DNA from: Lewinellaceae bacterium
GTDB lineage: Bacteria > Bacteroidota > Bacteroidia > Chitinophagales > Saprospiraceae
DNA length: 64,000 nt
NCBI GenBank assembly: GCA_020636445.1
Contig: JACJXV010000003.1
Coordinates: 1-64,000 of the forward strand
Direction: 5' to 3'
Below, one piece after another: positions 16,975 through 24,821 of this stretch; position 1 is the stretch's first letter; each line of letters begins with the position of its first letter. The notes under the pieces are model-generated. The model saw only the letters and a program-made list of their open reading frames with translations, ran no database searches and was not told the DNA's origin. The translations under genes and the position numbers were made by a program.

Positions 16975-17106
16975 GGTTATCGGGAGTCTTTCGACTGGTT
17001 ATCGGGAGTCTTTCGACTCCCGATGAGGCCTGGAAACTAATGATCTTCAGATCGCTCTTCCAGTTTCATTGAGCCTTATTTTTTCCAACCAACCCTGCCT
17101 GCCAGC
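16975..17106 (+). repeat. Double-hairpin repeat, copy B with a tandem first arm
   Basis: The 110-bp unit of copy A recurs at 16997-17106: stem 17001-17010 with 17015-17024, loop TTTC, second palindrome 17042-17053. A 22-bp piece (16975-16996: GGTTATCGGGAGTCTTTCGA and CT) is duplicated directly before it. Between copies A and B lie about 180 bp without a gene. The repeat ends about 105 bp downstream of the DUF4256 stop. Confidence 0.85.
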
Positions 17107-17210
17107 TACCAGTAGGGTAGGAAGTGCAATTTTGCATAATCGAAGCAGGTCGAGGAGCCCTCAAGTCTCCTTGCGTCAGGTATCTTGTTCTGATCCTCTT
17201 TAGAGCTACC

Positions 17211-17774
17211 TTATACACGTAGTGCCCCCCGGAACCCCCGGGCGGCATAATACGAGGAAGCGCTGTTGTGGTAGACAAAAACATGGGCATAACGAAAATC
17301 AGCGAAAAGGGCTCCTCCCAGCGTTCTGATTTCAGCAGGTGTTTTGATCCAACTCGACGTTTTGGCATCGAAGGTTCCCAACTGCTGTAGCGCCCGGTAT
17401 TCTGCTTCGCTTAAGAGTTCAATGCCAATAGCCGCGGCCATATCGAGCGCATTAGCTGCAGGCTTATTTTCTTTTCGCGCATCCAGAGCTTCCCGGTCAT
17501 AGCACAAACTTCTGCGACCCGCCGGACTTTCTGCAGAGCAATCGTAGAATAGATATTCCCCCGTTTCTTTATCATACCCCACAACATCGGGTTCTCCGCC
17601 GGTTGTTTCCATGGCATGGAGTACAGTTAATTTATCAACATTGGCATCCAGCTTTGCTTTTATATCAGCCCAGGAAAGACCTTCATGGCGGCTCCCGTTT
17701 TTTTTAAACCGATTTTTAAGGGTGTTGAGTAGTTCCTCCCGTTGTGCCGGTGTTAACTCTTGTTTAGTAGGCAT
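17211..17774 (-). CDS. DUF4256 family protein
   Basis: 187 residues covering a whole DUF4256 domain: LLNTLKNRFKKN at the start, W-x-D-I-K-A-K-L, MEATTGGEPD-like text (METTGGEPDVVGYD), then CSAESPAGRRSLCYD and a C-terminal VFVYHNSASSYYAARGFRG. The function is not known. No signal or membrane segments, so it is presumably cytosolic. The gene follows the VOC gene by 24 bp on the same strand and the two probably form an operon. Confidence 0.85.
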   Translation of the reverse strand: MPTKQELTPAQREELLNTLKNRFKKNGSRHEGLSWADIKAKLDANVDKLTVLHAMETTGGEPDVVGYDKETGEYLFYDCSAESPAGRRSLCYDREALDARKENKPAANALDMAAAIGIELLSEAEYRALQQLGTFDAKTSSWIKTPAEIRTLGGALFADFRYAHVFVYHNSASSYYAARGFRGALRV

Positions 17775-17798
17775 GTTTTAATGTGTTTTTGCAAAGGA

Positions 17799-18155
17799 CT
17801 ATATCCCTTGCCCAAATGTCAGCAGATTGTTATCCGGGTCAAGTATTGAAAATTCCTTTTGCCCCCAAGGTTTAACCGCCAGCTTTCCGTTGGGGTGGAT
17901 GGGGGCTTCCCTGGCTAATAGATACTGGTAAAAACCATCAATATCATCCGTGCGAATATACACTTGTCCGTAATTATCCTTGGGATCCAGTTCCTTGAAT
18001 TCAAAAAGATGAATTTGGATTTGGTCTTTTTGTACCATAAGGTAGTTAGGAAAATGAGTGCTTCCAAATTCCTGAAAACCCAATTTGTGCAGGTAAAAGT
18101 CCCGGGTAATGGCCTTATTGCGCATGGGCAATTTGGGGTTGATAGCAGTAAGCAT
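17799..18155 (-). CDS. VOC (glyoxalase/bleomycin-resistance fold) protein
   Basis: 118 residues, the length of a single VOC domain with two beta-alpha-beta-beta-beta units. KAITRDFYLHKLGFQEFG and YLMVQKDQIQIHLFEF form the first unit, and QVYIRTDDIDGFYQYLL to WGQKEFSILDPDNNLLTFGQ the second. The D-P-D-N-N-L ending is typical of bleomycin-resistance-like proteins. Relatives bind drugs or catalyse metal-dependent reactions; the ligand here is not known. Confidence 0.88.
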   Translation of the reverse strand: MLTAINPKLPMRNKAITRDFYLHKLGFQEFGSTHFPNYLMVQKDQIQIHLFEFKELDPKDNYGQVYIRTDDIDGFYQYLLAREAPIHPNGKLAVKPWGQKEFSILDPDNNLLTFGQGI

Positions 18156-18649
18156 CGATTCTAACGTTTGCAGTTATACCTTTCATTTTGTGAAGCATTA
18201 AGATAAGGACATTGGTCAAAACCTTGCGCAGCTTTGGTCAGGCTATCCGATTTTTTACGGATGCCACCTCCCTATTTGATGATCAAACTGCTGATGTGAG
18301 CCTTGGTTGGCTCGTATTCCTTGCCGGAAAACATGGCATAATGCAGTAGCCATAACCAGATCATGATGAGTATAGTACCAGATTCGCATTAATTGCCTAC
18401 CTTTCCCGGCATAGCGGCTCCCTGGAATCAAAAGACTCCAACATGAACCACTGGTTCTTCTAATCTTTTGCGCCATCACATTAGTGAACAACTTCCAAAC
18501 TTTCCTCAAAAGAGTGCTTACCCAATTTTAAGGCATAGCCGAAAGTTGGGATACGGCACCAAAATTCTCCCAGTACATTAAATGGATATGATTTCAGTCG
18601 GATAGCGCTGAAATAGACATGCGTTATAATTAAGACTAAAAAGACAGAC
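18156..18649. other. Intergenic region without recognisable gene
   Basis: 494 bp between a minus-strand and a plus-strand gene. One minus-strand open frame (18255-18509) encodes a composition rich in W, H and R that matches no family I know. A TATAAT-like hexamer lies at 18625-18630 and may be part of a promoter for the gene at 18650. Nothing else is evident. Confidence 0.5.
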
Positions 18650-19978
18650 ATGCTCGAAAAACTGACAGCCAAGAATCAACGCACCAAGAGGCATACGCAG
18701 GAATACCGGAAGCATTTCGCCCTCAACCGCAATGCAGCAGGTTTCAGTAAGGAAATGAAGGAGCACATCTATACGCTGGTCTGTGACCGTGCTGAGGGCC
18801 CCTATGTTTATGATCTTGACGGAAACGCCTATATTGATCTTACCCTTGGCTTCGGCTCCATTTTATTCGGACATAATTATCCCCCGGTCCGTAAAGCTAT
18901 TGAGGAGCAATTGACCAAAAGTTGGTCTGTTGGTCCTATTTCCCCTCTGGCGGGGATACTAGCCAGGGAGATAGCCAACGTAACGGGGGTAGAACGGGTT
19001 GCTTTTTTTAATTCAGGAACTGAGGCTGTTATGGTTGCCTTGAGGCTTGCCAAAGCAGTTACCCGGAAAAACTATATAGTGTTTTTCAAAGGCGCCTATC
19101 ATGGCACTTTTGATCCTCTCCTAACCTTGAAAAATGACCACGCCAGTCAGCTGGCCAAGGCCATTATCCCAGGAGTCACCCAATCCACGCTTAACGAATC
19201 CTACCTGCTCGATTATGGTTCGCCGGAGTCCCTGGAGTTCATCCAAAAGCATCAAGACGAAATTGCCGCAGTCCTGGTCGAGCCCGTGCAAAGCCGCAAC
19301 CCTTCCTTTCAACCCCACGAATACTTGCAGGAGCTTAGACAAATAACAGCAGCCAATAATATTGCATTGATCTTCGATGAGGTCATAACCGGGTTCCGAA
19401 TCGGGATCGGGGGCTGTCAACAGCATTTTGGGGTGACTGCGGACATTATCACCTATGGAAAGGTTATTGGTGGTGGACTTCCCATCGGGATAGTTGCAGG
19501 GAAAGCAAAATTCCTTGATGCAACAGACGGGGGCTTTTGGCAGTACGGCGATGATTCGGTTCCCACCGTCAAAGCAACATTTGTTGCAGGCACGTTTTGT
19601 CACCACCCGCTGGCGATGGCCGCTGCGTTAAAAACAGTGGATATAATAAAGCAAAACGATGGAAAAGTATTGAAAGAGCTGAATGCGACCACTGCTGCCT
19701 TTTGTGCAAGGCTGAATGCTTTTTTCAGTGCCAATAATTACCCTGTATCGGTCCAGCATTTTGCCTCGCTTTTCCGATTCACCACACCCGGGAAGTTGAG
19801 TTTGTTATATTACCTGTTGTTAAATAACGGGGTGTATATCTGGGAAGGTCGAAATTGCTTTCTTTCACCGGCACATACTCCGGAGGTGATTTCTGCTCTC
19901 GAAGAAAAAATAGCCATAAGCTGCCGCCAGCTTGAAGAGCAGGGGTTGATGAAGAGGACAACCCTGCAAACGAATTAA
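18650..19978 (+). CDS. Class III PLP-dependent aminotransferase (HemL-like / biosynthetic type)
   Basis: 442 residues with the class III fold. The N-terminal segment YVYDLDGNAYIDLTLGFGSILFG, FNSGTEAVMVALRLA (phosphate-binding), EVITGFR (the Asp that binds the PLP ring nitrogen) and YGKVIGGGLPIG with the PLP lysine Lys271 are all present. It is close in pattern to glutamate-1-semialdehyde aminomutases and to aminotransferase domains inserted in polyketide/peptide synthases. A hemL role is not supported by context: the next genes are a GNAT acetyltransferase (15 bp away) and a serine hydrolase. A small-molecule biosynthetic role is an inference. Confidence 0.85.
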   Translation: MLEKLTAKNQRTKRHTQEYRKHFALNRNAAGFSKEMKEHIYTLVCDRAEGPYVYDLDGNAYIDLTLGFGSILFGHNYPPVRKAIEEQLTKSWSVGPISPLAGILAREIANVTGVERVAFFNSGTEAVMVALRLAKAVTRKNYIVFFKGAYHGTFDPLLTLKNDHASQLAKAIIPGVTQSTLNESYLLDYGSPESLEFIQKHQDEIAAVLVEPVQSRNPSFQPHEYLQELRQITAANNIALIFDEVITGFRIGIGGCQQHFGVTADIITYGKVIGGGLPIGIVAGKAKFLDATDGGFWQYGDDSVPTVKATFVAGTFCHHPLAMAAALKTVDIIKQNDGKVLKELNATTAAFCARLNAFFSANNYPVSVQHFASLFRFTTPGKLSLLYYLLLNNGVYIWEGRNCFLSPAHTPEVISALEEKIAISCRQLEEQGLMKRTTLQTN

Positions 19979-19993
19979 AACGGAACTATCGTG

Positions 19994-21052
19994 ATGAAAA
20001 AGAGCTTACTATATAGCGAAGGAGATTATGCCATCTGGCGACATGAAGGAATTCCGGATGAAGCACTGGCTTTTTTGGATCGGATTGCCTGGGGAAATGA
20101 TGGTGCCGTTTATGAGCATAAGAACACGGAAGAGCATATTCGCCTGCTTCACCAGCCCACCCTGATCGCTATCCACGAAACAGATAAAATCCAGGGGACA
20201 GCTGTTTTTTGTAATACCCCTGTTACTGTCGGAGCTTTGTCGTTGAATTGTTATTACATCCGCTACTTCGCCTCATCAAGGGAGATCAGGGGGAAAGGGG
20301 TCATGAAAAAATATGGCATCAAGGTCATGGAGACCATTCGCGATGATGAAAAAGCCAAGACCGTTTTCTTCGCTTGCATCGAAAAAGGGAACAAGGCCTC
20401 CTATAAAACAGTAGAAAGTGCTGGTTATGAAAATATTGGCATTATCAAGACCAATGGCTTTAGTCGCTATTTTCCCAGAAGAAGTAAAAATATTGAACAG
20501 GTTAATACTGATTTGGTCCGCGAGGAAGTACTCGCTTTATTGAAACAACAGTACGCAGCGTACTCCCTCGTACAGTTCAATTCTATTTTTCTCCAGGACC
20601 AATATTACGTCATTCGGGAAAATGGAGAAATTGTGGCGGGCTGTCAGTCCCACCGGGTTCACTGGGTGATCAATAAAATGCCCGGATTCATGGGCAAAAT
20701 AATCATGCGGGTAGTGCCCCTGATCCCCGTATTGAACCAATTGTTTAATCCCAAGCGATTTGAGTTTTTAGCGTTCGAAGGAATTTACGTCAAACCCGGA
20801 TTTGAAAACAGGTTGATGGAGCTCTTTGAAGGGCTATTAGCCAGGGAGCAGTTAAAATCATCCATGTACTGGCTGGGAGAAAGTTGCCCACTTCGGAAAA
20901 GAATCCAGGAAAAAGGCAAAACAGGCTTGATACACTCGTTCATTAAAGATTCCGATGTATTCATCATGGCCGCGTTTCATGATTTAACAACAGCCGAAAT
21001 CGCTGATTTCAAATCGAGGCCCCTTTTTGTTTCGGGCTTCGATTATATCTAG
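19994..21052 (+). CDS. GNAT-family N-acyltransferase-like protein, double length
   Basis: 352 residues from the ATG at 19994; a GTG directly before it is less likely. The N-terminal half (to ~165) looks like a GNAT domain: YIRYFASSREIRGKGVMKKYG corresponds to the acetyl-CoA loop (R/Q-x-x-G-x-G/A), and FACIEKGNKASYKTVESAGYENIG to the final strand region. The second half (from ~180) has repeating alpha/beta text (YYVIRENGEIVAGCQSHRVH) and may be a second, degenerate GNAT fold. It is the middle gene of a three-gene set. Confidence 0.75.
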   Translation: MKKSLLYSEGDYAIWRHEGIPDEALAFLDRIAWGNDGAVYEHKNTEEHIRLLHQPTLIAIHETDKIQGTAVFCNTPVTVGALSLNCYYIRYFASSREIRGKGVMKKYGIKVMETIRDDEKAKTVFFACIEKGNKASYKTVESAGYENIGIIKTNGFSRYFPRRSKNIEQVNTDLVREEVLALLKQQYAAYSLVQFNSIFLQDQYYVIRENGEIVAGCQSHRVHWVINKMPGFMGKIIMRVVPLIPVLNQLFNPKRFEFLAFEGIYVKPGFENRLMELFEGLLAREQLKSSMYWLGESCPLRKRIQEKGKTGLIHSFIKDSDVFIMAAFHDLTTAEIADFKSRPLFVSGFDYI

Positions 21053-21138
21053 CCTGGCATTCGCTGCACGTTGAAGTGGGCGCTTAGTCAAGCTAACCCC
21101 ATTTTTTCTGTGTGGCTGTCTGAATAATAAAGAGCAGT

Positions 21139-22221
21139 ATGATGGGCCCATTGGAAAAAATAATGAAACAGGTGCTGAATCCCACCGGAAATGCCCCAAT
21201 CCACCATTGTATGCTCAGCATAAAAGATGGCAGGCGGGGGCTTAATTTTTCCAGGGCCATCGGAACCACCGGGGAAGGCGGTCAGCCTGTTGACCATGCT
21301 TGCCGTTTCAGAACCGGCAGCATCACCAAGCTATTCACGGCTACTGTACTGTTACAATTAGCGGAAGAAGGATTCCTGAAATTGGATGATTTGTTTTTGG
21401 GCAGGATCAATGAAGATATCCGAAAACGGCTCTCTGGATTACATTGTTTGGAACAAGTAGACCACTCCCATACGATTACAATTCTTCACCTGCTGAACCA
21501 TACCTCCGGGTTACAGGATTATTTTTCAGGAGATGAGCGATTTTTAGGTTGTGTGTTGGAAAATCCTCGACAGACCTGGAATTGGGAGCTGGTCATGGAA
21601 AAATATTTTGCTTACGGGCTGAACCAAACCCCGGTTAATGCGCCAGGAAAAGGGTATCATTATGCTGATACCAACTATCTCCTGCTGGCAGTCCTGATTG
21701 AACAGCTAACCGGCCAGCCCTTGTCGGAAGTGTACCACGATAGAATCCTTACGCCTCTTGGACTTTCAGCAACTTACCTTGAATTTTTTTCATTTCCCGG
21801 ACAGGGAACTCCGGTTGTGTATCCTTATTATGGCGCCCAGTCATTGGAGCGTGTCAATACTTCCTTTGATTGGGGTGGTGGTGGATTGATCTCCTCAATG
21901 CATGAGCTGGATGTTTTCATCCATCGGTTGCTGAAAGGGGAATTGTTTAAAAAAACCGAAACCCTCCACCTGCTTATGAAATGTGAATCAGCTATCCCGG
22001 TATCGGATAGTACTCGTAAGTTATTACAATACGGCCTGGGTATTCAGCGCCAGGATTTGCCGGGATATTCCTTTTACGGACATTACAGCGCATACGGAGG
22101 ATTGGTGTTTTATGAACCCCGGCACGAAATCAGCATTGTGCTTAATCTAAATCAAGCGGCGGCTGTGCATAAAGCGGCGTGGCTATTCAAGAAGGTAATT
22201 GAAGAGTTTTATCAGGCATAA
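21139..22221 (+). CDS. Serine hydrolase of the beta-lactamase/class C esterase family
   Basis: 360 residues. The S-x-x-K motif is GSITKLF with Ser61 and Lys64. LLNHTSGLQDY and YHYADTNYLLLAVL follow; the second tyrosine motif is Y-A-D where many relatives have Y-S-N. The C-terminal G-H-Y-S-A-Y-G-G replaces the H-x-G-type motif. No signal peptide is present, so it seems cytosolic, unlike secreted beta-lactamases. Esterase, amidase or D-peptidase activity is possible. It lies 86 bp after the GNAT gene. Confidence 0.85.
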   Translation: MMGPLEKIMKQVLNPTGNAPIHHCMLSIKDGRRGLNFSRAIGTTGEGGQPVDHACRFRTGSITKLFTATVLLQLAEEGFLKLDDLFLGRINEDIRKRLSGLHCLEQVDHSHTITILHLLNHTSGLQDYFSGDERFLGCVLENPRQTWNWELVMEKYFAYGLNQTPVNAPGKGYHYADTNYLLLAVLIEQLTGQPLSEVYHDRILTPLGLSATYLEFFSFPGQGTPVVYPYYGAQSLERVNTSFDWGGGGLISSMHELDVFIHRLLKGELFKKTETLHLLMKCESAIPVSDSTRKLLQYGLGIQRQDLPGYSFYGHYSAYGGLVFYEPRHEISIVLNLNQAAAVHKAAWLFKKVIEEFYQA

Positions 22222-22450
22222 TGCTGAGTTCCTAAAGCAGGTTAGGTGCAACCCAATCCAAGTGAAGTACGGGATTGCGCAAAAAGGAGCGCTGGAAACA
22301 ACAAAGGGCTATCAAGGATGGACTTGTGGTTGTATTGAGAAACCATGCCCTGGAAAATAAGTCGCCGATACGCCAAACCTCCTATACATGCTTGCGCCAT
22401 GAACAAAGCCAGTTTTTTTCTTTTATATTAGAAGGAAAACCCATTGCCAC

Positions 22451-24766
22451 ATGATTCCCTTGCCCGCCACCACATTAGCTGATTCCCCCGGAATAAGAAC
22501 CCTGATTCCCTGGTTGTTTGTAGCCTGGTCCGATCAAGTTTTGACACCTTCGGAGGTGCGGGCCTTGCAGCAACAGGCAGCGAAGCTTTCGTTTCTCACA
22601 CCTGAGGACCGCGAGGTGCTGGCACGCTGGAGTGATCCAGCCCGTCCACCTGGCCGTGATTTGTTTAAGGGCTGGGAAATTTCCTGCAAAAAAGTATTGG
22701 GATCCTGGCCTGCCGGTGAGCCGGCGCGCTTAACGGATTTGGGACTCTTGCTGGCCGTTGAGGCTGGGGCGGTTGCCTGGGCGACAGATCAAAAAGTGCG
22801 GGCAGAACTCGAGCAGTTGGAAGCTGCTTTATTAGCGGTCAACTCACCTACTGCTGGCTTATTGCGACAGGGAATGTTATTGCCACAATCGGATGAGGTT
22901 ACCAGCGATACCAATCAGGTGGAAGCCCTGTCTCGCTGGTTGGACGGCCGTCATCAGGCACTAAAAGACCGGATGCGGATTTTCCTGTCTGACCCTTTGA
23001 TGGCCCGGCAATTGCTACCCTTGAAGGAAGATCACCGCGAGCAAGTCCTTGCCTGGATGCACCGGCTGGCCCGCCAGGGTTTTGGTGCCCTTTCCTATCC
23101 TGAAGCGTACGGCGGAAAAGGAGATATAACCGCCTACGGCGTCGTTTTTGAGATGCTGGGTTTTCACGACATCAGTCTGGCTATTAAATTTGGTGTACAA
23201 TTTGGGTTGTGGGGAGGAACAATTCTGGCCCTTGGAACGGAGCGACATCACGAAGCATATTTAAAGGCGACCGGCGAAATGCAATTACCAGGTTGCTTTG
23301 CGATGACCGAAACGGGGCATGGATCTAATGTCCGTGGATTAGAAACTACGGCTACTTTCGATTCAGCCACTGGAGAATTTGTAATTCATACACCCCATGA
23401 AGACGCTGGTAAGGAGTACATCGGCAATGCTCTCCATGGTCACTATGCAGCTGTATTCGCCCAACTAATTGTAGGTGGCGAGAACTACGGTGTCCATGCC
23501 CTGGTGGTACGTCTGCGGGATCCTGATGGCACTTTACGACCTGGAATCAGGATTGCTGATTGCGGCTATAAACTCGGACTGAATGGCGTCGACAACGGTC
23601 GAATTTGGTTTGATAAGGTTCGCGTGCCCCGAACCGCCTTACTGGATCGTTTTGGGTCGGTGGACACGGCAGGGGTATATCACAGTCCGATTGAGAATCC
23701 GGCAAAGCGTTTCTTTACGATGTTGAGCACGCTGGTGGGGGGCCGTGTGTGTGTTCCTCGTGCCGGATTGAGTGCTGCTAAAAGCGCGCTAACTATAGCG
23801 ATCAAGCATGCCTTGCATCGCCGGCAATTTTCCCCTTCGCCTACCGAGCCGGAGACCCTTTTGCTGGATTATCCCAGTCATCAGCGCCGATTATTGCCTT
23901 ACCTGGCTAAAGCCTATGCTTTGCAGGCAGCCCTCGATGATCTGTTGGATCGGTTTGGCCAGGTTACTCCGGGTGAAGACATGCGGGAACTGGAAACCCT
24001 GGCGGCCGGGTTAAAATCCTATGCTACCTGGTTTACGACCCACTGTATTCAGGAATGCCGGGAAGCTTGTGGCGGGAAAGGATACCTGGCTGAAAACCGC
24101 TTTGCTGACCTGAAAGCAGATACGGATATCTTCACCACCTTTGAGGGCGACAATACGGTGTTGATGCAATTGGTGGCCAAAGGGGTGTTATCCGATTTTC
24201 AAAAAGAATTTAATGAGGAAGGCTCCCGGGCCATCCTGCGGTATGTAGGTCGCCGCTTGGGAACGGCCATTAGCGAACAGAACCCGTTTGCTATCCGGAA
24301 TACCGACCCTGAGCACCTGCGTGATCCGGAATTTCATCTGGCAGCTTTACGTTTTCGGGAATTCCGCCTGACCACATCGCTCGGACAGCGCCTGCGGGGG
24401 CACATCAAAAATGGCCTGAGTGCTTACGAGGCTGGCTTGCGCTGCCAAACCCATTTGCTGGCTCTGGCAGAAGCCTACAGCGAGCGTCACATCCTGGAGC
24501 AATTCCAGGTTCGCCTGGATAAATTAAGCCCAACCGACACGCACAAACCAGTTTTGCAGGCTGTTTATCAACTGTTTGCGCTACATACGCTGGAGGCGCA
24601 AGCCGGTTGGTTTCTCGAACAGGAATATATTCATCCGCAGAAAAGCAAGGCAATTCGTCGGCAGGTGGACTTACTGTGCCAGGAAATCAGACCGAACGCC
24701 GGGGCTTTGGTTGATGCCTTTGCCATACCTGCTGCTGTATTAGGTGCACCAATTGCAGTGGATTAA
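22451..24766 (+). CDS. Acyl-CoA oxidase/dehydrogenase-like flavoenzyme
   Basis: 771 residues, longer than ordinary acyl-CoA dehydrogenases. The N-terminal ~170 residues form an extra helical region. FAMTETGHGSNVRGLETTA resembles the acyl-CoA oxidase flavin-binding motif (T-E-x-G-H-G-S/T-N-x-R-G-L-E-T-T-A). TTFEGDNTVLMQ holds the likely catalytic base Glu565, and a C-terminal oxidase-type domain follows. It catalyses the first oxidation of an acyl-CoA; whether electrons go to oxygen or to an electron-transfer flavoprotein cannot be told. It is the first gene of a six-gene cluster. Confidence 0.88.
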   Translation: MIPLPATTLADSPGIRTLIPWLFVAWSDQVLTPSEVRALQQQAAKLSFLTPEDREVLARWSDPARPPGRDLFKGWEISCKKVLGSWPAGEPARLTDLGLLLAVEAGAVAWATDQKVRAELEQLEAALLAVNSPTAGLLRQGMLLPQSDEVTSDTNQVEALSRWLDGRHQALKDRMRIFLSDPLMARQLLPLKEDHREQVLAWMHRLARQGFGALSYPEAYGGKGDITAYGVVFEMLGFHDISLAIKFGVQFGLWGGTILALGTERHHEAYLKATGEMQLPGCFAMTETGHGSNVRGLETTATFDSATGEFVIHTPHEDAGKEYIGNALHGHYAAVFAQLIVGGENYGVHALVVRLRDPDGTLRPGIRIADCGYKLGLNGVDNGRIWFDKVRVPRTALLDRFGSVDTAGVYHSPIENPAKRFFTMLSTLVGGRVCVPRAGLSAAKSALTIAIKHALHRRQFSPSPTEPETLLLDYPSHQRRLLPYLAKAYALQAALDDLLDRFGQVTPGEDMRELETLAAGLKSYATWFTTHCIQECREACGGKGYLAENRFADLKADTDIFTTFEGDNTVLMQLVAKGVLSDFQKEFNEEGSRAILRYVGRRLGTAISEQNPFAIRNTDPEHLRDPEFHLAALRFREFRLTTSLGQRLRGHIKNGLSAYEAGLRCQTHLLALAEAYSERHILEQFQVRLDKLSPTDTHKPVLQAVYQLFALHTLEAQAGWFLEQEYIHPQKSKAIRRQVDLLCQEIRPNAGALVDAFAIPAAVLGAPIAVD

Positions 24767-24788
24767 TTTGGGGGTTTTAGAAAAAATT

Positions 24789-24800
24789 GCGAAATTTCGC
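24789..24800. promoter_or_regulatory. Palindrome upstream of second acyl-CoA dehydrogenase
   Basis: GCGAAATTTCGC is a perfect 12-bp palindrome located 22 bp before the ATG at 24822 and inside the 55-bp gap between the two flavoenzyme genes. It could be an operator for a fatty-acid regulator. There is no regulator gene next to it. Confidence 0.35.
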
Positions 24801-24821
24801 TAAAATAAAAAATCGTTACCT

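Noticed and set aside
16975..17024. Tandem 22-bp repeat taken for the start of a CRISPR array
   Set aside because: Only two direct copies occur with no spacers of regular length, and the unit is the first arm of a larger palindromic repeat found elsewhere in the window.
18255..18509. Minus-strand open frame of 84 codons in the gap before the aminotransferase
   Set aside because: Its composition resembles random translation and no family, start context or neighbour supports it.
18650..19978. Calling the aminotransferase HemL
   Set aside because: Key context for heme synthesis is missing and it is followed by GNAT and hydrolase genes; the pattern also fits biosynthetic aminotransferases.
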